NCBI GenBank assembly: GCA_903813345.2
Contig: CAIIXF020000008.1
Coordinates: 20,942,822-21,006,821, forward strand
Reading direction: 5' to 3'
DNA: 64,000 nt
DNA from: Owenia fusiformis
Taxonomy: Eukaryota; Annelida; Polychaeta; Sabellida; Oweniidae
In this document: in pieces, positions 49,491 through 62,665 of the stretch
Numbering within the stretch: the first letter of the stretch is position 1
Layout of the letters: each line of letters starts with the position of its first letter
Program-made: the position numbers and the translations under genes
The notes under the pieces: generated by a model
The model's input: the letters and a program-made list of their open reading frames with translations, nothing else
Told to the model about the DNA's origin: nothing
Database searches by the model: none

Positions 49491-50630
49491 TAAATGATAA
49501 ATCCATGCTGAATGACTGAGTTATTGTTAGGGTTACCTTTTTTGGCTCACCCTGTACCATCAGTTGAACCAATGTCACTACAACTTCCAGAAAGAACCCA
49601 ATGTCAAAATACACTCTCAATTGAACAAATGTCACTTCAAACTCTAGAATAATATAACTCATCACAAAGACAATGTCACCTCAATCTCTCCCCACAATCT
49701 CACTCACTTAAGGTTCGACACTAGCACGAGTGAGGCATGTTATTTTACTGATAGTAAACCTAATGAAGATCAGTAGAAAATAAGGAGACAGTATCGTAAT
49801 ATAGCATAACTGCAGCTCGCCATTCAATTATCTCTACTTAACTTAGCAAGCCTGTCAAAATAATTCGAGGACATCATCAAATTTTTCCTGTTTTCTTGAG
49901 AAGTTCTCATTTTTCTTAATAATTAGCTATACAGTTAAGTATGATTTTTGTAATTGTTTATAATGGCCCTGGTGATGCCATTCAAAAATGTTTATTTTAA
50001 AAGAAATGCATGAGTTCTGTGTTTCCTACTTGAGTAGGTTGTTATTGTGCAAGTATCCGCTGATTGCTTCCCAGGGACCTGTTCCAAAGATACATCAAAC
50101 GTAATGCACGGAATCAACGGAATGAACGGAAGCACGGTAATACAATTCCCGTAATGCCTAGATACTATACTACGGGCTACCATGACTGGATAGCATATCA
50201 ATGAAACCCTCTCGTGAATTATAGTTTCACCCATCTAAATTATTTCATAGCGATTATACCATTTATCAAATTCACTATTTTTACGATTTCCAAAATTGAA
50301 AACTCCCTCAGTACGGGTTTTGTTGCATTTGAATGTTTTGACATCATTTCTTGCTTTTTATTTAATTTTGGTAAAAAGGTATTCAAAGTATGTATGTGAA
50401 TATGAATGAAATCATTGGTATTTTAGAGCAGATGTCTAAATCAAATTATCTCACTTATGTAGTAGCTTGGATTTCTCAACACTTCAAAAATGCAATCAGA
50501 ATGAACAAAAGTGAATTATGGTTTAGTTCATAACATCCAACACTTGAAACTTAAGCCATAAGCTAAAAGCATTCTGAATAATTCCCAGAAAAATTAAATC
50601 AAAAATTTAATTCAAGAATCTAATAACTAA

Positions 50631-51214
50631 CACCCCAATCACATTTCCTACGGCTGGTGCGGTCTATCAATTCTGCGGTCAGTAACATTTCTACGCTCGT
50701 CGTAGAATTTCTGCGGTCGGATACTTTTGCAGTCACATTTCCTACTGCAGCCGCACGGCAAGTTTTTGCATTTTTGTTGATTGACGTTAATTCTTCTTTT
50801 TATTTTATCTACATCAGTACAATTTATAAATGTTGTTTGTAGTGTTAGGATATAGAATCATATAAAAAGTGCAAGTGATATATAAGTTGCTGTGGTATCA
50901 ATGACCTTACATCAAACAGTATACGTATTGTGTTGTTTTTACAGCAAATATGACCAAAAACTGACATAAAAACTGCTTCCAAAGGTACATTACCCATGAA
51001 ACCCTACAGCAGACGTAAGTCAACGGCAAACCTGACATGTGGCCACCGTTGGACCTGTTGATTTCTACAGGGACCGCAGTTATAATTTCTACGGCTACCC
51101 TGCAGCCTGTAAAAAACGTACGGAGACTGCAAACTACGCTCGCCGCAGAAATTCACTGATTTAATTGATCTGCGGTCGACGCACAGCCTCCGTACGACAA
51201 ATGTGACTGGGGTG
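50631..51214. mobile_element. PIF/Harbinger-like nonautonomous element, 584 bp
   Basis: The ends are CACCCCAATCACATTT and, inverted, AAATGTGACTGGGGTG: a 16-bp terminal repeat with one mismatch. TAA flanks both sides (50628-50630, 51215-51217). A 3-bp TAA/TTA duplication is the hallmark of PIF/Harbinger elements. The subterminal DNA is full of CTACGG, CTGCGGTC and GCCGCAG repeats on both sides, likely transposase-binding repeats. No transposase is encoded. Confidence 0.75.
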
Positions 51215-51314
51215 TAAGCTATTAAGACAAAGATAAAAATTCTAAATTAATCAATGATAGATTATTTAAGTAAGAAATCCCAAAATAATCCCTTGCAATA
51301 TACAAAAAGGAATA

Positions 51315-51435
51315 AGGCATTAACATGCAAAATAAAACCACCTGCTATTTGTTTCAGATGCTGAACACTGAATGTTGACCGCCACCCACCAAACACCATC
51401 CCACATAAATATGTCTCCACTCGTGGTGACATCAT
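51315..51435 (+). repeat. Dispersed repeat, family D, short copy
   Basis: It starts AAGGCATTAACATGCAAAAT then AAAACCACCTGCTATTTGTT, continues with TGAACACTGAATG and ends CTCGTGGTGACATC. The interior seen at 40366-40793 is missing. Confidence 0.6.
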
Positions 51436-54400
51436 AACAAAACTCAGAGCTTATAATTAAACAATAAGATGTAAAGACAAAGTCAGAACTCATATATCCG
51501 CAAATTCCCAACAAAGGTAAACCAAGCTCGGCATATATGTATAAAATATGAGCAGATTTTACTTTAATATGCATGATTTAAGCCAATAAATACTCATTAG
51601 CCATGGTCTTTAATATGACAATTATTGTGGACAATTATTTGATGTACTCTCGAGAACAAACAATTTTTCTTTAGGAGGGGAAGTGTAGCATCTATTATCA
51701 ATGCATTATTACTTGTTTACGCAAAGTTCTCCACATCAATGATTGCTTTGAAAGACTTGAGATCTTAAATAAAAAATAAAGACCTTTGATTTCAGGATAT
51801 TACTGAGTTTACGGGTAAATATTCAATATCCAGGTCAATAGACTTAAAGGAAGGTGTTGAGAAAGCACTAAGGATTTTAATACGAACTGAGTTCAATACC
51901 TTTTATATAAAGGAAGTAGACGTAATGTGCCAATTCTAAGGGTGGGTGTTACAGAAGGAGGAACAGGACTTCTTGAATTACATTTTCTTCAACTTGTTTT
52001 CATTTGAATCCCTAAAATTAAGACTGTGATTATCTTTTAGCTTAATATAGTTTTTTTGCTTGACAGCTGTGTCAATCAGGGGGCATCTCATAATCAAAAT
52101 TGGGATAATTTGACAATCTGGAAAGGGTACACTAACTTGTATGTGCTCAAACCATTTTTGAAAAAATAGTTCCTTATCAGAAGAGTTTCTAAATTGTTAT
52201 AATTTCAAATATCCACATTTATTCTATAGTCAATGTCTTTATTGCAGGTTTTGAGGTTTCCCCATTTTTGATTTCGAAAATATCTGTCAAAAATAACTGT
52301 TATTTGGTCAAAAAGGTCTTGTCCTCAGGACAATAATTGCATGTACATGTAGTTTCTTCACATAGCAGATGCTACCTTCATTTTCTTGATCATATCAAAT
52401 TTATAGTAGAAAAAAACAAATAAATTAAATTCCTACATATAGGTTTTTATAGTGATGTTGTACCTCCCTGGTGGTAATGGCCTTATAACACCATAGGTCG
52501 TCTCATCTCATTATTTTCAATATTCATTAGATTTTAAGACGCCACTTAATTGAAATTAAAGTTCAGTTACAGAGCAAATATGAAATTCAATAAATCATAC
52601 ATAATGGAACTAGAACCTCAATAAAGACGCCATATTTTTGAATCCAACATTTTTTATGTAAAATCTGTTTTTAAGAGATTAAAAGAAAAATTCTTAAAAG
52701 CTGTGAATCTGCACGGAGCGATCACTGATTACTAATTAGATGAAAAACTAGTTTCTACATGTTAATTTTTTTGATTCCTCGAGGACCAACACAAGACTTG
52801 AAACAAAATCATCAAATGTGAGCAAAAGATAAAAAGCTTCATCAATAACAAGGAATCTTTGATGCAAGCTGCTGTCTACTTTATACCTGATTTGTTCACT
52901 GACTCAAAGAAAGTTTGAAATATGAGCTACTCCAGATTATAATTTAGCCGTATGGTTAAATATTACAGTATTTAATATTATCTTTTATTCTTAGATTATC
53001 TTACACATGTGGAATGGTTTGAAAGGAAGGTTTTATACACTTATGTACTGTCCACAGATGAAAATGTTTAAAAAGATCTTTTCAAAAAAAGATTATGAGT
53101 ATTTTTGAAACATTCACAAGCTTTAAGGCTGGATTGTTGTCATGGAAACTTGGTTACCCAAAATTCATTTTGTCAGTGCACAAAAAAATACTAAAATACT
53201 TAAAATTGCCATCAAAAAATAATTTTCATTATTTAAATTATCGAAGTGATCCTCTAAAACTTAAAATCAAAATTGTGTCAACTTTCTTGCTAATTTGGTG
53301 AAATTTCTCAGTTGATAAAAAATGTTCATAGTAGTTGATAATTAGCTTGTAGAAAATTAATTGTGATTTGATAGAGATTTTATCACATTTGATTCCAATG
53401 AATTAATCAAGAGGTAATTGCTCATACATAAATTAAAATTCATTCATTTTACTGGAACATTAGAGACAACCTATGATTAACATATATTTGTCTCGAGGGA
53501 TATATAGATTGAAAATTCTAAAAGATTATCAATATGTAGAAACAGAGAGAATTTAGCATGTATGACTCTTGATTTAAAAATACTCTTTGGATAGAGCTTG
53601 ACTTTGACTCTCCAAAAGAGAGCTTCATAGTATCTTATACTTACACTGTAGATTATCTGAGTTTCTGGTTAGGAAATTAGACATTTAACACTGTACCACA
53701 ACTAGTTACTTTGACGGAACGTCAATGTAACAAAATGGATGAACTTCCTGGAAACGAGTTTTTTGTTTTCTCGATTAAACATTATGCTTGTTATTCATAT
53801 ACCTTTTAGTCTTACTTCAAGACTATGGACCAACACATTACAAAAAAGGACATTACGAAGATGGGGGGGGGGAGCGGTCCAGGGTCTTGAAGCAAGACTA
53901 CATACCTTTGTATAGTGTGAGTCTACATGGCTATGCTTTATATTATATTTGACCCCCCAAATACAGCCGAGATACAATATGCTTCTTAATGGTCATGATT
54001 AAATCTTGAAATTCAATCTAATAACTTTGTCAATTATATCAGTTTAGGTCTCCCATAGATGCATTGTTAAGACATGGCTGGTGTTATTCAACTGGCCATT
54101 CAGGAAAATGTGCCCATTCAGTTCAAATTCTATAATTGATAACCATATTATTGAAATAATGCAATAAATTTTGCAGTACAATAGCAATAAGGAGAGGTTG
54201 CCATGGATATGATAGCTTTGAATCAGGATAACGGAGTTGAAGAATTAGCCACATTTGAAAATAGCATCCGTAAAATGATTTAATTATTGTTAATTATTTT
54301 ATTAATAAAGTATGGTCAGCATGAATGAAAGAATAGTGGAAGAATGTAATTAACGCAAAGCTTTAAGATCTGACCATTGAATTAATGATTTTCCAAACTC

Positions 54401-54490
54401 CAATGATCTCTTGAGCATTGAGACGATAGGATTATACCACCAGTTGAGAATCTCTGAAATCACATGTACCTATAAGTGATTTGTGCCCAT
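51436..54490. other. AT-rich noncoding DNA
   Basis: No gene is supported. It contains a poly-G tract at about 53863-53872 and scattered short frames without features. Confidence 0.4.
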
Positions 54491-54499
54491 GTTTCAGGG

Positions 54500-54865
54500 A
54501 GAGGGGGTTCGGAGGATTCGTGCAAACCACCAATCTTGCCTAAAAAATTCAAACCCACCTTTTCCGACAATCATGCAAAATCTTTTTGGCAATCGCACCC
54601 CCCCTGACTGAAAGCTGGCTACGCCCTTGCAATAATAGGTTTGGGATACTTCCCTTGTCTTATGATTTTTCTTTGGCAAATGTAAAACTTTTAGATTCCA
54701 GCAAAAATTCTGGCAAAAATTAATAACATGGACCAAATTAAGCAAATTTGAAAATTCAAGCAAATTTTGCAGAATTTAAGCATCACCATGTTCAGATGGC
54801 TCCAAAAAAATTTGCCAAAAATATTCAAAACCCCCTCCTGTCAAATCCTGGCTATGCCACTGCGT
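54500..54865. repeat. Fragments of 'CTGGCTACG'-type repeats
   Basis: Two repeat ends lie close together: GCACCCCCCCTGACTGAAAG then CTGGCTACGCCC at about 54596-54627, and CAAAACCCCCTCCTGTCAAA then TCCTGGCTATGCCACTG at about 54827-54862. They match the ends of families B and A, respectively. The opposite ends are not clear. Confidence 0.45.
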
Positions 54866-57800
54866 TTTAATATAAAATGGAGATTCTGTTTGGGTACTTC
54901 TGAGACAGAATATGTAATAACAGATCTTTCAGCAAGTTGAAAAAGATTGTGGTGCAATATTGAAATTGTTTTTGACTCTCAGTAAGATTTCTATAATTCC
55001 CTCAGGATATATTCCAAATCCTCAGCCTCATATAATATAACCCTTTTATGTACTCAATTCTTTTACTCTAACCTGGTTTTCCAAACATAATATTATTCAT
55101 TTATCTCGTTTGCACATCAAAATATTTGTTTTTACAGACTTATCATACTTAATACTAGGATGTGCTGCATATGCATAGTATCAATATTTGACCGTTTCGA
55201 AATAAACCTTGTTATTACACGTAATTCTGATTAATTTTCAGAATAATCAATCTTCCCAAGATAAGATCCATCAGTTATAGAAATTAATAAGTAGAATTCA
55301 AAATGGTGGTTAATGCTGGCATTGCACTAGATGACTTAGAACTTACATCATATCAAGGGCAATATACAAAGTACAATGACGTAATATTACTGAACTGATT
55401 TCAACTGACTGTATGCTAGAATGCAGCATTGGGATTGGTCAGACAATGTCACATGACCAGATAATTCAAAATACATATTATTTGATATGTGTTTTTACAA
55501 TTGTTGATGAAAACAATTCATGAATACAATTTATTATGATTTTCATGTGATCGATGCACTATGCCACTTTTTAAATGATGCAAAATATTCGCTGTATCAA
55601 AGAATATATATCATATCAGCTGCACCCCATTTGAAGTTGTTTACCCTGATGGAAAATATACTAAATTCAATTATCATATAATAATGCTAATAATGGGATG
55701 GAACTTTTTAATTGGATCTAACACTAATTATACAGGACATTTTTCGCGACAAGAAACTCTCCAATGCGGCATTTTTATTTCAAATAATTTATTATTATTT
55801 ATTTCATGGATATTAATTAAATTGCAAACAATAGGAAATGTAGATGGAGGTGACCCTTAAAGAGGAACAATGAATAAAATTGAAAAAATAAAAAACATCA
55901 TCAATTGAAAAAATGAACATCAACAATGTTCATGATAAATTGCAATTATTTTTTACGATATTAATGATCTTCAATGATACTATAAACAATGCCTGGCCAA
56001 TAAATGTTTCAAACATGATCAACATGAATAAATGTTTATGGCACACTCATTGGTCTCAAGTTTCAATTTTATTTAAGATCTATTATTTTATATACAGAAG
56101 TACGATCTTGAGTCTTGGACCATACCCTTGTATTCCCTCTCTCCACAGGAGTTATGCAAGTCTGGTTAAAGTAGGTGGGAGAGAAGAGGCTGGATGCAAA
56201 ACTACATGAATATGAACTCGATTAATGACAATTTCCTACTCTAATGGTTTAAGATTCTTCAAATTCAATGAACACTCTAGGTGTTCACAATATACTGTTT
56301 TACTGTATTTGGTATATAGTACTATACATAAAAAAATCTAGAAAATATAAAATTACATTAAGTTCTTATTGACAGATTTCAATTTTCGTAGATTATCAAA
56401 AAAAATAAAGGATAACGTTTTCATAAGTCCACCTTTCTGTAGACTATATGCAGCCTAGATTGTCCTTGATAAAAGCAAACAGAGATCAGAAACAAAGAGA
56501 CTGGTAGATCAGGAGCTTTTTAAATCATTTCTATTAATGTGACTTCTATTTGTATTTCAGCTCAACTTTGGTCATGGTGATGCAAGTTTAAAATGCATAT
56601 TAAGCAATGCTTAGTGTGGAATTATATATAGGCACGTGCTTGTATCTATGATTAGAGCGCAGACAACACAAGAAACTAGCCAAAGAACAGGTTCCGAATT
56701 GGGGTGGGGTTGAAAATGACCAAGGGTATCTGCAGCTAAGAATAATGACTTTATAAACAAATTAATCCTCTGATCATACAGGTTCCAAAACATAACTTTC
56801 ATTTTTTCAAAAATAGACCTCAGTTTTTTTAGAAAATAAAAAATTCCTCAAAAATGTTTTCAAAAAGTTGGCATGTTGGCACCCTATTCATACAACAAAG
56901 TCCTTTATTACCTTGCATGAAACTTTCTTTTTTCAAATAAAATGATCAGATATTTTAACTCCTCTTTATACAAATAAAATCATATTGTTACATAATTCAA
57001 CTGCCTTAAGTTCAAGTGTCATTAAAATTACATGTGTGTCTCATATTTCAATTTAGAAAACCTATTCAAGTTATACACTAATACATAAAGCAAGGGACAT
57101 ACTGAAATGGACAATGGCCATTTATAGGATAATGCACAGTGAAATAAAATATTAATAATGATAAATGTGAAATGTTTGCCAATTCATTTGAAGCATATGC
57201 TCCCTGTCAAAAATATGCCTATAACACTTATAACGCCAGAGACGCTTGAGACACTACATATAACGATGAAAGACACTCATGGGAAGTTTAGACATGTGTG
57301 CATACAGACATTTTTGAACCAAATATAGGACCTACAGCTTCAAAAATCACCATTTCAAACAATAATACATTACAATTATTTTTACGCCAATCAGCAATAA
57401 ATCTGTTGGCTCCTATAGTGTACTTCTCCCATGAATAATTTATGTCAGCCATCTTCAGAAATGCAATCATGGCAGGATTTTATGTTTGCATGTTGGCTGT
57501 TCGTTAATACCTGATCTCTCGTGAGACTGCATTTTTTATAATTATATATTTTGTACATTCGTCTTTAGAAACATGATGCCTCTGAGTGAGTCCCGGTCAC
57601 ATGGTGAGGATTATGCCCTATTCTAAAATATAATGACTTAAACTTTTCCTAGCATATTTCACATTCAAAATTTGACAAAAATCATGGGATAAGGCTGGGA
57701 ATTATAGGAAAGATTAAGGCAGAAATTCATTGTTCCAAAAACAATTTTGATACAGCATTTAGAAAGTCATTTTGATGAATGTTTTTAAAGGTTTATAATT

Positions 57801-58430
57801 TTTAGGGCGCTTCTACAAAAGCTTTCAGACGTCATGCATGGTTAGATTGTCACTAGCTGCACTAGCCATAAGATACTCCACTTCAGTTAAAATCTTGATT
57901 GACTTGGGATGATGTATGTCCATTAATCCAATAGACTCAGGGAAATGATTCAAGCTGGGAACATAATATTCTCATGTTTCCCAAGACAAACCAATGCAGT
58001 TCTATTCTTAAACGGTTTAACTAAATCATAATATTTAATTCTATTTAATTAAGTATCAGCATTTTAATTAAGCTTTACATTGTAGATAATAGGGATTTTA
58101 CTAAGGATTTGTAAAATGGTGTTATTCATCTTTAAATTGAATTCAGGGTCAGTGGAATCTACTGTATGCATCATTAAGACCAAATGTATGCTATTGTCAT
58201 AAATAGTGCTTTGGGGAAGAATTACAGTACAGACTTTGACTCTTAGTATAGCTACAACCCCCATGACCCCCTCCCACTACTTGTCTACACAGGTATGAAA
58301 ACTTCTCACACAGGAGGGAGTGTCTGGAAGTGTGTAGGGGGGACACAAAGGCTTGTAGCTATACTACTGACTCTTTGCTTATATCTTTGAGGTAAAGTTC
58401 TCCGCTGGACACAATAACTGAATATTGTTT
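54866..58430. other. AT-rich noncoding DNA
   Basis: About 3.5 kb with no supported gene. Small open frames (for example 55913-56209) show no domain or splice pattern I recognise. Confidence 0.4.
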
Positions 58431-58544
58431 ACTCATGATACTGTCCATTGCTCACTCATGCTATTGTATGATTTTGTTCAGCCATGATATATGTATTGCC
58501 TATTGATATTTTCCACTCATGGCACTCTGGCATTGCACAACAAT

Positions 58545-59560
58545 ATTGTTCCCTCACAGATGATATTGCCCTAGGATATTGTTCCTTAATAATGTTGCCC
58601 AATGATATTGATCTGTCATTCTTTGCCCAATGATATTGATCCATCATTGTATTGCCTAAATCGTATTGATCCATCATGGTATTGCCAAATCATATTGATC
58701 AGTCATTGTTTTGCCCAATGATATTGATCCATCATTGTTTTGCCCAATGATATTGATCCATCATCGTTTTGCCCAATGATATTGATCCATCATTGTTTTG
58801 CACAATGATATTGATCCATCATTGTTTTGCCCAATGATATTGATCCATCGTTGTTTGCCCAATGATATTGATCCATCGTTGTTTGCCCAATGATATTGAC
58901 TCTTCATTATATTGCCCAAATCATGTTGATCCATCATTGTTTTGCCCAATGATATTGATCCATCATTGTTTTGCCCAATGATATTGATCCATCATTGTTT
59001 TGCCTAATGATATTGATCCATCATTGTTTTGCCCAATGATATTGATCCGTCATTGTATTGCCAAACCATATTGATCCGTCATTGTTTTGCCCAATGATAT
59101 TGATCCATCATTGTTTTGTCCAATGATATTGATCCATCATTGTTTTGCCTAATGATATTGATCCATCATTGTTTTGCCCAATGATATTGATCCATCATTG
59201 TTTTGCCCAATGATATTGATCCATCATTGTTTTGCCCAATGATATTGATCCATCATTGTTTTGCTCAATGATATTGATCCATCATTGTTTTGCCCAATGA
59301 TATTGATCCATCATTGTTTTGCCCAATGATATTGATCCATCATTGTTTTGCCCAATGATATTGATCCATCATTGTTTTGCCCAATGATATTGATCCGTCA
59401 TTGTATTGCCAAATCATATTGATCCATCATTGTTTTGCCCAATGATATTGATCCATCATTGTTTTGTCCAATGATATTGATCCATCATTGTTTTGCCCAA
59501 TGATATTGATCCATCATTGTTTTGCCCAATGATATTGATCCATCATTGTTTTGCCCAACA
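58545..59560 (+). repeat. 29-bp tandem array, over 30 units
   Basis: The unit is TTTTGCCCAATGATATTGAT then CCATCATTG. It is highly homogeneous in the middle and 3' part, with variant units (TATTGCCAAATCATATTGAT, TTGTTTGCCC) in the 5' part and single variants near 59050 and 59400. Degenerate copies extend upstream to about 58430. As 29 is not divisible by three, the peptides it could encode are artefacts. Each unit holds ATCATTG and CAATGAT as inverted halves. Confidence 0.93.
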
Positions 59561-59764
59561 GTCAATACTGACTCCAGACTATGTATACAGAGTTAGGAAT
59601 AAAGAAGTACCTGGAGCAAACCAATATTTAAGCAGAATAAAAAATGCCATAATTACCAAGTTATATTTGCTTTGCCATTAGCTTCTGATGAAATGTCTAG
59701 TGATTCTGGAGTGGTCTGTCTAGGGCGCAAGAGTCTACTGGCGACAACACTCAAATGGACATGA

Positions 59765-59985
59765 CCTATACATGATGACATCAAACATCAAAGCTAGGGT
59801 GTCTTTATAGCCATTAGTACATGATGACATCACACATTGCTGTAGGGTGTCTACGAGAGACTGTCGACCAGATTCAATAGTCGTCATTGGTGAATGATGA
59901 CATCACACATTGGAGTAGAGTATCTAGGGGGTATTGTCGACCAGACTTAATAGCCCTTACTGGTACATGATTACATCACACAGGA
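59765..59985 (+). repeat. Degenerate tandem repeat around ATGATGACATCACACATTG
   Basis: Four decayed units contain ACATGATGACATCACACATT, with TAGGGTGTCTA and TGTCGACCAGATT between, at spacings of about 49-75 bp. Confidence 0.6.
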
Positions 59986-60117
59986 AAGTTTTTCAGTTTT
60001 TGGCGTCCATACTTGAGTTAATATACCTAAAAGAATAATAACAAATTGTTGAAGAATTACAGGATAATGGCAAATAATGAATGAGCTGGGAGACAGAATG
60101 CAAGCAGCATAATTTTC

Positions 60118-60295
60118 ACAAGAATTAACATGCAAAATGTCACCACCTGCCATTTGTTACAGACACTGACCACCATTGTCACAAAACATGGAACACTAAC
60201 TGCTGAACACTGAACACCAACCACCAAACACCATCTACAAAAAATTGGAGAATATAACAATAGTCACACTGTCACCACTTGTTGTGGTGAAGTAA
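60118..60295 (+). repeat. Dispersed repeat, family D, short copy
   Basis: It has ATTAACATGCAAAATGTCAC then CACCTGCCATTTGTTACAGA, an ACACTGAACACC-rich centre, and the tail AAAATTGGAGAATATAACAA then GTTGTGGTGA. The closest relative is 62512-62665. Confidence 0.65.
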
Positions 60296-60408
60296 AAATG
60301 GGAGAACTTCTGTACAAAGAAACTAATATAATATGATAGCACCAGTATTTATCGTATGGTTTGTAAAAAATGAAGCCTTCTGATTGGTCAGTTCTTGTGC
60401 TGTACCAA

Positions 60409-60646
60409 TCTGTATTGCTACTGAGATTGTCCCTATTGATCATCTCCGACGCAATACAGAAAATATTGGTACGGAGGGGACATTCTCAGTAGCAATACAG
60501 AGGATCACACGATAAAAACGCCACAGAAAGATTTGAAGTGCAATACAGCATATATTCTGTCTTGATATTCTGTATTGGCACTCGACTTCATCTCGTTCCA
60601 ATACGGAATTTCTTGAGCAGAATATATCCTGTATTGCACTTCAAAT
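60409..60646. repeat. Two adjacent hairpins sharing GCAATACAG
   Basis: Hairpin 1: TCTGTATTGCTACTGAGATT (60409-60433) against GACATTCTCAGTAGCAATAC (60479-60501). Hairpin 2: ATTTGAAGTGCAATACAGCA (60531-60559) against CCTGTATTGCACTTCAAAT (60616-60646). The motif CAATACAG recurs throughout. It is probably a fold-back element. Confidence 0.7.
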
Positions 60647-61110
60647 CATTCAATAACTTATAGTACTAGAATGTAGTGTCTTAAAATACAAAAAGAGTTC
60701 ACAATATCATTCCGTATAATTTTATGTTTGACCAATACATTTGCCACGAACAATATGGTCGAGTAATCTACTGGAAATACTTGTTTTTTATAATGGCATA
60801 CCATAAAATATAGCAATGAATGCTACATAAAAATGTCAGTCAATATCTATAAACTTTTTGCATTGATAATGTTTTTATGGAACTATTTGCCTCTTGATAA
60901 TAACATTAAATAGGTCAAATAGTGAGGCAGACATAAAATGAATGTGCATCAGGCCTGATACAAACAACAGTTTCATCTGAACCAATGTTGACAACCAACA
61001 AACTGACCAAATGAACAGATGGACTGCCATATAAACACCTTGGCTAATCTATATGATTTTCAGTATGCATTTTATATTAGGCTATTATTAATCAAGGATG
61101 TCTTGCATTG

Positions 61111-61360
61111 CATAGGCGTAGCTAGGGGGTGCCATAACCAATAGAAAATAAAATCATGAGAAAAAATCATGAAGAAAAGAGCTTTTTATTTGGGGCTTCA
61201 AGCTCAATTTTGAAGGAAGTTGCATCAGTTTTTGTAAAATTCAAAATAAATCTTATTTTTGACTTGTTTATGGCACAATCGCACCCCCTCTGACTGAAAA
61301 TCAAAATATTTTTGGCTATCGCACCCCCTCCCCCCTGAATGAAAGCTGACTACGCCCCTG
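61111..61360 (+). repeat. Dispersed repeat, family B, copy 2
   Basis: It begins CATAGGCGTAGCTAGGGGGT and ends GACTACGCCCCTG, so the ends form an imperfect inverted repeat. The interior matches 23672-23900 in reverse complement, including AGCTTTTTATTTGGGGCTTC and GCATCAGTTTTTGTAAAATT. Confidence 0.68.
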
Positions 61361-61513
61361 CATTAATCAACAATATATGCACATATACACAAAAGGATGG
61401 ACTGGACAGAAAGATTCATTTCCACCCCAAACCTGATTTGATATTATAATTAAAAATAGATGTTAAAAGCACAGACTATGAATCAGGATGAGAGGGTAAA
61501 TCATCTTGAAATG

Positions 61514-61713
61514 CAGGCCCGTAGCCAGGATTTGCCAAGGGGGGTTCACTTTTTGAAAAACTACAGGAGGGGTTCACTTGTGACAATTTTGGTCCAAAAA
61601 TGGCCAAAATCACTTAAAAAGTGCTCAGAATAGCGAGAAACTGCATGAACTCAAAGATTTTTTGGCCATGGGGCGGAGTTCGAACCCATTGCCCCCCCCT
61701 GGCTTCGGACCTG
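61514..61713 (-). repeat. Dispersed repeat, family A, most complete copy
   Basis: The termini are CAGGCCCGTAGCC and GGCTTCGGACCTG, a 13-bp inverted repeat with two mismatches. The flanks share AAATG, a possible 5-bp target duplication. The orientation is opposite to the copies at 17951 and 30225. Confidence 0.68.
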
Positions 61714-62310
61714 AAATGTATTGGTTTTTGCGGAGCAATTGGATAAAGAAGTCCCAAATTCAAAGAAAAAAAAATCTTGTTTTCTTAAAAACAATGCTCT
61801 AGTCATTAAAATTGCTTTCTTATAAGCTGACAGATAAAGAGAAAATCTGGGCCTTGGAGAACACATTAACATTAGATTCTTCATTATCAAAGCTGGATTA
61901 TAGTGGAGTATCTAGCCAGAGGTCTTCTAATCTCCCTCATCCACTTTCTGCACCTTTCAAAGTATTCAGAACACTAAATAATAAACTAGGATGATCATGT
62001 TACTCAATTAATGACATCAAGGAAATATGTTCATATAAAACACACATATTTCATTGTTTATGTTATTCCGTTTTTAGTGAAATTAAAGTGGAATAACGAA
62101 ATTTTTGTCTCATTTTTTAAGGTACAGCAATAAAGATATGACTCTAATATACGCAATATCTTATGGGGAATCTTTTCTCGAATTTTCATTACTCCTCAAG
62201 TTTTAAAAGCAAGCCTGACATTTGTGATGGCTCATTTAATAAATGTAATAAGGCATCTTCTTGGAGTAAAGGGACACCACTAAAGTATGGCCAAATTACC
62301 GAGGTGCCCA

Positions 62311-62370
62311 TATATGGTTACCAGTTTTCGCTACCAGGTGGCTTATTTAATCATCACAGGTGGAGGTCAT
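62311..62370 (+). repeat. Fragment of the ~430-bp dispersed repeat
   Basis: GGTTACCAGTTTTCGCTACC then AGGTGGCT matches the start of copy 1 (18889 onward). The similarity fades within about 60 bp. Confidence 0.4.
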
Positions 62371-62511
62371 TATTGAAGTAATAAGAAAAGTCAAATGTGA
62401 ACATTTATGTTGCAAGAAACAGTCATCAAGAGATAAGGTGAATTACATTGAATGTACTGAATGGAAAAGGTCATCATTTGATCTCAGACTGTATACATTA
62501 TACAAGACTGA

Positions 62512-62665
62512 ACAAGGCATTAACAAGCAAAATGTCACCACCTATCATTTGTATACAGACACTGAATGCCAAACACCAACTAACAGATACCAAACACCAA
62601 CTGCTGAACAATGTCCACAAAATAGTTGGAGACTATAACAATAGTGGTGGTGACCAAAAAACTAA
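62512..62665 (+). repeat. Dispersed repeat, family D, short copy
   Basis: It reads ACAAGGCATTAACAAGCAAA then ATGTCACCACCTATCATTTG, followed by CAAACACCAACTGCTGAACA and the tail TTGGAGACTATAACAATAGT then GGTGGTGACC. Confidence 0.65.

Noticed and set aside
58456-59681. 'MMDQYHWAKN'-type repeated peptides
   Set aside because: They come from the 29-bp tandem array read in successive frames.
61670-61700. tRNA B-box-like GTTCGAACCC
   Set aside because: It lies inside a family A repeat. No A box, acceptor stem or cloverleaf can be formed around it.
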